The notes beneath the pieces were generated by a model. It saw nothing but the letters and a program-made list of their open reading frames with translations. It did not search any database and was not told the origin of the DNA. From Taxillus chinensis (Eukaryota > Streptophyta > Magnoliopsida > Santalales > Loranthaceae), in the NCBI GenBank assembly GCA_023512835.1, contig CM042085.1, positions 4,931,989 through 4,995,988 on the forward strand: a DNA stretch of 64,000 nucleotides, read 5' to 3'. Numbering within the stretch: position 1 is the stretch's first letter; the number at the start of each line of letters is the position of its first letter. Below are positions 30,726 to 41,170 of this stretch, in pieces. The position numbers and the translations under genes are program-made.

Positions 30726-31006
30726 CACATACAAATTGACACCCGTTTGTTTAGTTTAGGCAACATAGCTAGGGAGCCATATAAATTGAAACCCGTTTGT
30801 CTCTCGTCCTGCTTATTTCTAATTCCATATAAGCTTTGTGTTGTTTATTGCATGCATGCATACATACACGCATCATCTTTATTATCAGCGTTTCTGCTGC
30901 ACAATGCACTGGTTGATCGATGATTAGTTCATATGTCCATTGAGATTGCTGGGTTCCACATACAAACTGACACCCGTTTGTTTAGTTTAGGCAACATAGG
31001 GAGCCA
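30726..31006 (+). repeat. F-box 3' fragment (copy D) between direct repeats
   Basis: Bases 30798-30943 match the 3' end of the F-box copies (A 23296-23440, C 60970-61117). They carry ACGCATCATC as in B and C rather than ACGTATCATC as in A. The fragment is bracketed by two near-identical repeats of about 50 bp (30726-30779 and 30957-31006, sharing ACACCCGTTTGTTTAGTTTA). It is too short to encode anything. Confidence 0.8.
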
Positions 31007-31045
31007 AATCCGAATCCATTTGAAAACTGAGGATTCCTTTTTAAT

Positions 31046-31560
31046 TTATGCTCTCTCTCCTTCGTATAGCCTCCCATATATGCACTCGCTGTCGTAAATT
31101 TTCCATCTATATATAGAAATAGAAGGTTCCCAAATAATTGTATCCGGACCATCCTTACAAACTAATGTAAGTAATATATAGCAGACATCATTACTTCCTT
31201 CCTCTGCCTCATCTTCACCCAAGAGATCCACATTCCACCCATCTCTATCCCAGTGATGAGAGATCGCGTATTCGTATCCTACGGTGACTGATATACGGAG
31301 CTTGATGAGCACAAAGGGGACCAGAAGCTACTCAACCATCACACCAGAATGATGCTCATCCCTCCCTAACTTGAACACGGCCACGGTCTAAAACTTCAGG
31401 ATTAATAATTACCCGGCCGGCAATCCATCTCCAAGGACCAAAGTCTTCTTCCTTTTCCTTTTCCTCCAATATTGGAGAGTTCCACCACCAATATATCAAA
31501 GACTCATCTTCCCAACCCTTCAACGTCAAAGAAATATTTCCAAAAAAAAAAAAAAAACAC
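31046..31560 (-). pseudogene. Unidentified reading-frame remnant
   Basis: On the minus strand, 31560-31390 translates as a Trp-rich acidic stretch (GWEDESLIYWWWN, then GPWRWIAGRVIINPEVL) that ends at a stop. In another frame, 31312-31046 gives 88 codons (VTVGYEYAISHHWDRDGWN, DLLGEDEAEEGSND) to a stop. The composition looks like real protein, and the two parts could be one gene with a frame break or a short intron. I do not recognise the family. It lies directly downstream of the ribosome-inactivating-protein gene in the same orientation. Confidence 0.4.
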
Positions 31561-31699
31561 TTGGTATAACATGCAGTATTTAAGTGATCCGATGATATTG
31601 TAATAGTTGGAATACAAAAACATTTAAATGGTCATTTAGTTCCCCGACAGAAAAGGAGATAGAATTAAGAGGCCATTCTCATAAAAGGACAAAATAATT

Positions 31700-32621
31700 T
31701 CATTGAATCTTCTCCTTGCCTTTTCCTTTGCCCGCAGAAGAACTTTCACCTTTATCCAATTTCACGCCTCTCCTGTCATGCCACTTATCAGACCTGTTAG
31801 AGGGACCGTCCCCCCCGTCATCTCTGGCCTTGATTAGCCTTACAGTGGCCAACATTTTCAGTGAAAAGCCCTCAATCTCCACCTCTCCTCTCTCTTTACG
31901 GTTCATTGTTTTCCATTTACGTTCGATGTCTTCCTCATTTGCACAGATAACCTTCGCAATTCTACCCCAATTTGGAACCAATTCGCGCACAACATCATCC
32001 ACTACTTTTAAAAACCCGGTGTCCAAGCTTCTAATAATATTTATTTTCAAGTAATCAAATCTCGCGGCTTCGCATACCATCTGAATGGCAACTGCAAAAG
32101 CCCACTGCATCTCATCATTTTCAAAGCGGGCGAGTACTCCCACAGCCTTCCTGAGCGCATGAAAATTAAGATCTAGCTTTCTCCACTGATATAATTCCAA
32201 ATAATTGCCTGTATATCTAAGCCTCTCATTCTCAGTCCCTCCGAAGGTATTGGTCATTTCTTCTAGGGAAACATTGCTAAAAAAACCAACCTCGGTTCCC
32301 ATACCTGAATCCACGCAGATAGACATCGGTTGAATTAATTGATAAGGTAATTGCTTCCGTGCCATTCCTCAATTCAACCAGAATAAACCTCTCCCTATCC
32401 GTTAACGAGCAAACTGAAGAATGTCTCAACCAGTAGGCTTGAAATGTCTTTTCTGCGGTGGAGAGAATACCTCTAAACTCTTCTATAAAATCAGCATAGG
32501 ATCGGGCAGACAATGAATCGACACTTAAATCCAGTAATAGTGATGGGTGTTCTTGGGATTTTACACCCAGTGTAGACAACCACAGGAGAATCATCACAGT
32601 CAAACAAAGTTTAAGCTGCAT
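31700..32621 (-). CDS. Ribosome-inactivating protein (rRNA N-glycosylase), frame-broken
   Basis: RIPs remove one adenine from the sarcin-ricin loop of large rRNA; in plants they are defence proteins. The first frame (32621-32277) begins with a signal-peptide-like segment (charged start, hydrophobic ILLWL core) and continues into the N-terminal RIP fold (YADFIEEFR, FILVELRNGTEAITL, VYLRGF). The second frame (to 31700) holds the rest: YTGNY, the family signature QMVCEAARF with active-site Glu and Arg, and VPNWGRI. No lectin chain follows, so it resembles type 1 or an isolated A chain; the C-terminal tail is Lys/Gly-rich. The frames meet at a seven-T run (coding strand, 32279-32285), so as written the gene makes a truncated product lacking the catalytic Glu/Arg. 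True pseudogene or homopolymer error. Confidence 0.85.
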
Positions 32622-33190
32622 AAAACATATTGTTTTTTTTGTGAATATTATATTTTAATTTGTATTTAATATATAATAATCAAAGGATTTTAAAATATAA
32701 AACCAAACCTGTGATGCACGGCGGGAGACGTGAAGTGAACTATTCCGTTGAATCAACTCTCCTTCTGAATCCCTGGCGACACCAAAAAAAGTTGAGCCCA
32801 ATAATAATCTTAGTTTTCCATTTAATTAACTATGCTTAATTTACTTAAACAGACTCTAGTTTAATCAAGCCGAAAATTAAACCAATAATATATACGGAAA
32901 CATGCTTCTATCGTGCATACATTGTGACGAGGTTGGGCAGATTAATCTTCCGAAGATGAAACCCGCTAGAGCTCTGTTCCCACCACCGATTCTCCGATTC
33001 TCTGTCTTCAAAACCAAAACCTCACAAATTAACGTCAAGAATGAGAACAGATAAGCCTACTACAAAGTAAATTCATACAAAACACTGGCTGCGATGGTCG
33101 GACGGCAACAAAAATGAGAACCACGTACCGGATGGGTTCTATAGACTACTACGTGAAGAATGAGAACCACCGTCTTCTCTATTTGTATGG
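32622..33190. other. Upstream region of the RIP gene
   Basis: No gene. An acceptor-like ATGCAG lies at the RIP start and a donor-like CACAG|GTTTGG about 90 bases upstream (minus strand), so a small 5' UTR intron is possible; in that case the in-frame Met ten codons in would be the start. Confidence 0.35.
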
Positions 33191-33960
33191 AGTCCACTAG
33201 CAACACCGTTACTGGGATTTGGGCAGTGGGTGTGAAGTTTGTTTGTTTGTTTTGTGTAAGAATTTTGTTCCGAAAGGCAGATGCCCCGGCGTCCCTCCCG
33301 GGTGCACCCACGTCACCCAAAACAACTTTTTAAAATTATTATTATTATTATTATTAAATGACCCGAAGCATAAAACCAAAACCAAAATGAATAAAATTAT
33401 CAAGAAGAAGAATCGAGGAAAATGGCATTTTTAAATTATTATTTTATTGCCATTGTGACGTGGCCAGCGCCCAATGTGTTTGTAATGACGCTTGGATCAC
33501 ATTCGCGGGGGGCTGAGGGTGAGAGTGAGGGGCCTCAGTGTGCATGAGTCCGACTGTGAGCGAGAACCTCGGCTAAAAGGCGTTTCCGTACGTAGCAACA
33601 AAAAATGCGTTATGATATAACTGAATTTTTTGAACGATATAAATCCGATTATCTTATTCGGATGAATATTAGGGTCGAGAAGTCCAAAAATGCATGAAAA
33701 GTTATAAGCCAAATTCAATTGAACAAGTTTAATATACTATACTTCTTTAAAAAAAAAAGTCAATATATTAAAAATGATAATAGAGGATACAAAAGTCAAA
33801 CACACGAAATATACGATTTGTCCGACAAACTTGAAGTGAGAGTGCAAACTTGAACAAGTTTATTATATAAACCAAGCACTAGTGAAGTATTAAAGAATCT
33901 AAATTTGATTTTAATAAATGTTATTAATTAATATTTCACTCTTTCAAGCGGTAAGAAATT
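33190..33960 (+). repeat. Segmental duplication, copy 1 (partner 37110-37990)
   Basis: Shares with 37110-37990, in the same orientation, the landmarks CACCCACGTCA.CCAAAACAA, the (ATT)n run, AATGAATAAAATTAT, AAAATGGCATTTTTAAATTA, GGTGAGAG.GAGGGGCCTCA and AGAGGATACAAAAGTCAAAC. Divergence is moderate, with many small indels. It starts about 570 bases upstream of the RIP start codon. Confidence 0.75.
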
Positions 33961-34439
33961 ATATCTATGACAAGTATTAATTGTTATGATACAAGTAAAT
34001 TTATCGCTCAATGCAACGCAACTAAAATAAATTCAGGATGAATAATAATATACAGTGGGACCCACTGGCTGGTCACTACTCCTACTACCAAAATGGAACA
34101 CGATATAGTACACATAATTTTTAACGCTTATTAGACCCTCTCATTTGCTAAGCAGATAAGAGGACGGACTTAAATAATGAAAAATGTTGTATTATATGTT
34201 CCTTTGAAACGATCATCAAGGACAGACTTATACTTTGATCCAGTCAACAAGTAATATGAGTGTCAAGTTGAACTCGAATTATGGTGCATAAATTAAATAA
34301 TACTTGATCTTTTACTAAATATTTCTTTTTAACACGATGTATTGCTAAAAACACACTACATATGATGTTAGCCAAATAAACAATAATCCACAAGTATTTA
34401 ATTTTATATCTTTATCATAAAGGATTTATTTTCTTAAAA
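33961..34439. other. Intergenic DNA before a copia remnant
   Basis: AT-rich, no readable domain. May be decayed copia gag, as a gag zinc knuckle lies just downstream. Confidence 0.35.
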
Positions 34440-34693
34440 GGAAGGACCACGTGTTTAAATACTTGAAGAGGTTTCATGCTAAGGTAGAGAGAAAAATCGG
34501 ATAATCTTAAGTTACCATTATAAGGGGAGAAATAAGAGCAGAGGGTGGTCCAGAAAACCAAAGGATCGGTCCCAATAGAGAGGGTTCAAATGTTGCCATT
34601 ATAGCGAAGAAAGGCACATCAAAAGGAATTGTAAAGCCTAGAAGAATAGGGTGGGACAACAACAAATTGAAGAAATTAGGACAAAATCGATGA

Positions 34694-34729
<36 letters not shown>

Positions 34730-34990
34730 CTATAGATTAACCCGTTATAAATGAGGAAGTATTGTTTCTCTCATTTGTAGTTTTTGTGTGCCATGTTACA
34801 TATTCATGCGTTGAATGAGTCATTAACTCCTAACAAGGATTGATTTATTGTGTACGAAAGAGACTTTAGCAAAGTTCGTATGGGCAATACTAGTGATTCT
34901 TACACCTGGAGTACTGCTGGAGGAATGCATTCGACAAAAATAGGATGTATCTTGATATCGAAGGACGTGCCAATTAAGGTAACGAGCTCA
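34440..34990 (+). mobile_element. Ty1/copia gag zinc knuckle and protease remnant
   Basis: 34588-34641 translates as KCCHYSEERHIKRNCKA followed by a stop: a copia CX2CX4HX4C knuckle in which the Gly after the second Cys region is altered. From 34860 on, DFSKVRMGNTSDS and later GCILISKDV match the copia region after the protease active site. A (TA)n run at about 34700-34728 splits the two. Stops throughout. Confidence 0.65.
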
Positions 34991-37109
34991 AAATAAATAA
35001 ATACTATTATGATACGTGTATTCCTTGGCCTAATTGGACATTAAAGGCCATAATGATTAACTATCACTTATCATAATTAGATACAAAGGAAATAGATATT
35101 GATCACTCGAGTCAATGCCCATGAGCATTAATAATTTTAATAAAATTAATATTATTTATAAACATTGCAAGTCTATAAAATATTAACTAATTATCCATCT
35201 CGTCAATGTATTAATTATATATATAATTAATAATTATTACAATAAATTATTTACTTAAAAACATCACATATATAATTAATTATAAGATAATTTTAGTTTT
35301 TTGTTATTATTTTTCTGAAGTAAATGCGTAAGTAAAAGAATTGGAAAATTATTTTGATAAAATACAAATTATAATCTTTTACAGCACATTAAATAATTGG
35401 ACACGATGGTTTGAGTTTGAGTTTATATAAATTAATTGGTAATTATTTCTTAGAAAAACGATTATTACTTCACTTCATTTTTTTAATATTCAAATTTGTT
35501 TTAAAAAAACCGAAACAAACTAAATAATAGAAATTTATGTTAAACCAAAATTTAAATTTAAATTTAAATTATTTTGATCATCATACCCCAAAACTACAAA
35601 TTAATTAAGGTAAAATTATTATCAAAATCTTGAACTTGTTTCCAAGTTTGATAAACTCTAATCATTAAGTAAAAATAGTGTTAGAGACAACCAACATTAA
35701 ATCGTCGTGTCCCTCGATGGACGTGAAATAGGCCACATCAAATTCAAAAAAAATATTCTTTCACCTCGAATTTTAGATTTTATGCAAATTATTGCATTTT
35801 CAAAACACATTACACTACTTGATGCTCTCCATTTGAACGTCGAGCCAGGCATTGAGCTACCCTTCAACACTTCTCAATACAATCCATTCAAGTCGTAGCA
35901 TCGAGCGATGATCTGAGAACACACTAATGTGTGGCCTGGCAAAAGATACTGATGTGGCTTATTCCACGTCAGTCGGAAATGCAACAATATTATAATGTCG
36001 GTCGCAAAATAGCATTTTCTGATTAAATAATAAAGAGTTAATGATATTAGTATTTCAATATTCTCTCTTTGTTTTCCTCTATAAGCTCCATACTGCATAT
36101 CCTAAGGTTGAGACGTAGACTTCCAATGAACCAAAGATTATTAAGTTGAGGACAGGGTTTGAAACACTCAAAAAAATGATGCATTTGGTAGAAAGTATAG
36201 AATAGAGTAGTAAAATATTTGCATTGATAATAGAAATGATGGGTATTAAGAAAATGATTAGATAATACAATAAGGTATTATTTGGTAATAATATTAAGCT
36301 CTTGTATAGAAAACTCAGGGCTAATTTTTTTTTTTTAAAAAAAGAAAAAAAAAACTTACTATTTATATTTCATATCATCAAGCAACAACCTTTGATCACA
36401 TCATCAAAAAATAACCTTTACTTTCTTTCTCTCATTTCATCAAGAAAACATAGCATTAGAGGAGAATAACATATATCCAAACTCGCTTATTCCGCTTATT
36501 TTTTTGCCTCGCCGCTACTATAGAAACTAATTACCTACCCATTGAGAGCGAGATAACAATAATAGATAATAAAATATCTCGCATGTGCGAGCTAATTTTA
36601 ATTATTTACGTTTATAATTTTATAATATTTTTAATGTTATTATTTAATTATTTTATAATTTTTACTTTAAAATTTTGAATTTTTTATTAGTATTTGTTAT
36701 CCCCCGACTAGTCTCTAGCGCATACCGCATACATATGACCTATGACCACCTGGCATTATATTATTGGTTAATGTGATAACGAGTGCTAATAAAAAAAAAT
36801 TGATGGCGTTTTTTGGGGATTTGGACTATGAATGTGAATTTTGCTTGTTCCGAAAGGCAATTGAATTGCCGTTGGAAGTAGGCATAGCAATGGAGGTCAT
36901 GCACGGTATTGTTCGATTTGAATTCAATCTAAAATTTCATGATTTGTTTCAAATTCAATTTGATCTGTCTGTTTGGTCACCCCAGGTGGAATCGGGTATA
37001 GAATTTTTTTAGCTTACTTTCGTTTAAAAATACCAAATTAAAACAAATTGAATAAGATCCGATGGCCGACTCGGGCGAACAAAGCGGGCGATGCAAAATT
37101 GCGGCCCCT
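34991..37109. other. AT-rich intergenic DNA
   Basis: About 2.1 kb without a supported gene. A fragment near 36840-36860 (TTGTTCCGAAAGGCA) echoes the duplicated block at 33266-33280. The open frames here have no family resemblance. Confidence 0.45.
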
Positions 37110-37990
37110 ATTGGAAAGAGCTGGCGCGTGGATGGGGACGTTTGGGTGTGAATTTTGTTTGAAATCGCGCGTGAAGTGCACTTTTTCGGTGGCGGAATAT
37201 TTGTCCAGGATGCCCCGCCGGCCCTCCCGTGCATGCCGGTTTGACACCCACGTCAACCAAAACAACCTTTTAAAATTATTATTATTATTATTAAATGAAC
37301 GAAGAAAAGAAACAAAATGAATAAAATTATGAACCTCATATATCAAGAAGAAACGAGCAAAATGGCATTTTTAAATTATTATTTGATTATCATTGTTGGG
37401 ACATGGCCACCGGCAGCGCCCAAAACGTTTGTCATGATGCGTGGGTCGCGATCGCGGGGCGCCGAGGGTGAGAGCGAGGGGCCTCAATGTGCGTGAGTGT
37501 GAGCGAGAACCACGGTAAAAGGCCTTTCGGCAAGAATAAAAATGTGATGCGGTTGAAATTCGCGATGGGAATTCGAAATGTAACGATAAATATTTTTGTT
37601 CATGAATTTTTTGTCACTTTATTGGAATGATGTTGTGATGTAAGATGATTTTTAAAAAATACGTAAGATGAAATTATGTCACTTTATCATTCAATAAAAA
37701 TCTGGTTATATCATTCGGATATAATATTTAAGTCAGGTAGATGAAGCTCAAAAATATATGAAAAGTTATAAACCAATTTTAAAATCGAACAAGTTTATTA
37801 TATTACCGATCTTCAAAAAAAAAGTAAATATATTAAAATTGATAAGAGAGGATACAAAAGTCAAACACACGAAAATATATGATCCGTCGTATTGCGTTGA
37901 AGTGACCGTGTAATAAGCTTGAACAGGTTTATTATATAAACTAAGGACTAGTAAAATATTAAGAATGTAAATTTTATTTTAGTAAAAAAT
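37110..37990 (+). repeat. Segmental duplication, copy 2 (partner 33190-33960)
   Basis: See the landmarks given for copy 1. Here the block runs directly into the far end of the F-box B duplication (about 38030), so its right border coincides with another rearrangement. No RIP coding sequence was found below it. Confidence 0.75.
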
Positions 37991-38029
37991 CTTGATATTA
38001 ACTAGATGATGTGTTTAAAAAAAATTCAA

Positions 38030-39569
38030 AATGATATTTGTGCTAATGATTCATTAGCACGCCTATAGGAGAGAGTGAATCATGGATATCTATGTCATTT
38101 GTATTGCGCCAACAAGCAACTAAGTGTTACCGAAATCGGAAAAGAGATACGAACGGAAAGGAATAACCAATCGACATGAAAACATTCTATTTTGAGATTG
38201 TAAATTTACTTATATTATATTCGGATGAATATCAAGATAATTTTTTAAAATAGTAAACTTTTGCCATAATTGTGGTTTGTCGAGAAATATGCAATTTTTC
38301 GTAGCATGTGACTTCAGCCAATTTATTTTTGCTAGTTTGATACTTTCTTCAATTGTTTGTGCCTTTATCCTGTTATCTTATTCTATACCGATTAGTAGAA
38401 TTGCCCGTAGAGTTTTCTAACTTTCAAACAAAAAAATATATATTTAACGGAAAATAATTTTTTAAATATAATTTTTAAAAATACCTTTTAAAACATAAAA
38501 TCAAAAAGCACACTAAACATATTTTTAATTTTTAAGTAATCATGCGGCTGTACAATCCCATGTCATCTAGTTAAAATTAATTATGCTTAAAATAAATGGG
38601 CCTCCATGACAAAGTTTTATATTCAACCATCGGCTATTCACAATGCATTCCGATGATGAAATAATTTTTAGTCGTGTGAACGAGATGGTTTGACTAACCG
38701 ACTTATTTATCCTTATACATGAAATGATTTGACTAATGGACTTACTTATCCTTACACATGAAATACTAACATTCTAATATAAACTTAGGAAGACATCAAC
38801 ATCATAATTGTCGTTGTATCTCTTTGCGAGCCTTTCTCCTCGCCCCTTCTCTTTGTCTTGGTCTTCTTCTTTTTCTTCTTTTTTCTTCTTCGCTCTTTCT
38901 TTCCTAAACTCCCCTTCTATGTGGCCTTCAACATGAGGGGCAAAAAAAAAACGATAAGCAAACCGACAAATTGGATTATAATGCAATTATGTGTGTATGT
39001 GAGAGAGAAGCAAAAAATAATTAAAGAAAAAAATTAAATTGTTCTAAATTTCAATAATAAATTATATCCGACCACTCTATTTTCATTCGACAATAGTTAA
39101 AATATAAAGGTATATGGATAATATGATTTACCCTGTAGAAAGAAATAAAAAAAGACAACAGAAACAAACAATAATACCCATTTTATTGTTATTAATAAAA
39201 TAATAAAGGGCTACTTGTGTCATAACAAAAATAAGAATCATGCACAGGGCCAAACTAAAGTTATAGTCAATATATCCATTTTAATTTTAAAAGTAAAATA
39301 AGGAAGTAGGTCGGTGGCAAGCATAAGGTGATCACATAACGCCAACAAGCCACGAAAACCTTAAGGATGTCAATATATCCCATTATTTTGATCACTGCAT
39401 TGCTTTTACTTTTTTGTTTTGTCTATTTTGAAAGACCATCACTGCCCACCTACAGCAACAACAAGCCCGTCGTAAACAGAATTAGGATGTCAAGTCGGCG
39501 GGCTTTACAAAACAAATAACAATTATTTAAAGAGCAGAAGAATCAATGAACATATGAACTTATCATCGA
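38030..39569 (-). repeat. 3' flank of F-box copy B, nearly identical to that of copy C
   Basis: Read on the minus strand, this matches 61092-62630 almost base for base over most of its length (for example the stretch from GACGGGCTTGTTGTTGCTGT to AGGTTTTCGTGGCTTG, and the AAGAAGAAAAAGAAGAAGA region). It ends at a near-perfect 21-base palindrome at 38040-38060. Confidence 0.8.
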
Positions 39570-40973
39570 TCAACCAGTGCATTGTGCAGCAGAAACGATC
39601 GATGATAATAAAGATGATGCGTGTATATATGCATGCATGCAATGAACAACACTAAGCTTATATGGAATTAGAAATAAGCAGGACGAGAGACAGGTTAGAA
39701 GTTTTGTTGGATGCCCCTTACTGCTGTTTGCGTACGGGGAAACTAGGCTCTCCTCATAGATTCCAATTCTCCGACCTCTGCAAAGGAGTCCAATGACCGA
39801 ATGCTTGGGTGACTTATCCTTGAGACGAGCGAGACTGATGGCGCACCTCACATCGTTACACATCAAATTCTGCAAGGTACTGGGAGAAATATTGGGAAGG
39901 TGCAGGGAAGGTGGATACTCCTCCAAATCAGGGGGACGTTTTAGAGAGGCCAGCAAGGCCCATGATGATTCGACGGCATATTCTTTCATGATCCACACGT
40001 TCACCGAAGAATCCATGTGTGTGAGAAGAGCGCAGAGGCATCCATCCAGAACACCAAGGTGGATCCGAGAGATAAGTAGAAAAGGGTGGGGCAGCAATCG
40101 GAACTCCTCCGTGGCTAAGTTGAATGAAAGAAGAGCCGATCTTACATTCCAATGGAGAGCACGAAGAAGAGCCAAATTATATTTCTTCAAGATAAGGAAA
40201 GGCAAGGGGAAAAGTGGGTTCCGTGGTCCTCCATGAATTGGCCTTGAGAGAGAAAACATCGACGTGAACGCGAGGAAGACAATCTTGCAAATGGAGTACC
40301 ACCACCTTGTAATCGTCAAAACACGCATCGTAACCAAACCCGAATAAGGGATCGAACGCGCATGAGGTTTTGAAATGATGCCAAGGAGGGCAAGTTCGCT
40401 TGATTAGCCTGGTGGAAGGGTTCCATAGAGTGAACGAAACAGCCCTTGAGGAGACTGAGCGTTGCAGGCAAAACAGCCCGTTGCAGGTGCCAATCATATG
40501 GCCCTTACCACGTTTACCGGAAAGCTGGAAAAACTTAAAGAAGGCATGGGGAAATTCATCTGCAGTTTCAGGGGGGGCACTAGCAGTAGCAGAGGAGACT
40601 GAGGAGGGGGGGGGGGGTTATTGCTTAAGACAGAGGCGAGGGAGTAGGACTTGGCAGTCTTACTAGCAGTGTCGATCGAAACCAAAAATCTGGTGGTGAG
40701 ATCTCCTCCACGGCTGGAATGGTGGTTGCGGTGGGCGGTGATGAAATCGGGGTGGGAAAGGAGGGAGTGCCATGGCCTGCAGACCAGCTTGAACCGCAAG
40801 ACGGACTTCACGGGGAGCCTCGCAAGCACATCCTCGATCAATTCACAAGGAAGCTCCGGCGCCAACAACAACGCCTTGTTGTTGTCTTGGTGGACAGGGG
40901 TGGATGACCCCGTAATCGTCCTGCTTCTCCTTCTCCCACTGCTTCTGTTGGTTGTGGCGACGCGGGACCTCAT
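39570..40973 (-). pseudogene. F-box/FBA protein, copy B (frame-broken)
   Basis: Inverted copy of the gene at 22008-23416, including the same start (MRSRVATTNRSS), the F-box (LPCELIEDVLARLPVKSVLR) and the FBA region. Breaks: the tract that is C7 in copy C is C12 here (about 40607-40618), and eight bases are missing near 40165-40190 relative to A and C (around the YNLGVLLRGAL region). At the downstream tract it has C5, which keeps the frame open for about 115 further codons (EEYPPSLHLPNISP ... to the stop at 39570) that are shifted out of frame in A and C. The two length changes sum to a multiple of three, but the frame between them contains a stop. Non-functional as written. Confidence 0.85.
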
Positions 40974-41170
40974 CTCTCCTTCGCTCGCTCGATTGATCAA
41001 CTTCTGTTCCCTGTCTCTCCCTCAGTATTCGTAACCCAAGACTCGCACCGGGACCGGGCGCTTGGCAGATATTATTATCATTGTTTTTTTGTTTTAATTA
41101 GTGGGCGGCGGCTTTGTGTGTTAGGGTTAGGGCGGCGGCAGCTTATTAATTAGGCAATATTATTTTGTTT
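40974..41170 (-). repeat. Duplicated F-box promoter/5' leader (copy B)
   Basis: Nearly identical in reverse complement to 21821-22007, including the telo-box motif, the CCGCCGCC-rich stretch and GCCAAGCGCCCGGTCCCGG. Homology with copy A stops near 41170 / 21815, marking the 5' end of the A-B duplication. Confidence 0.75.
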
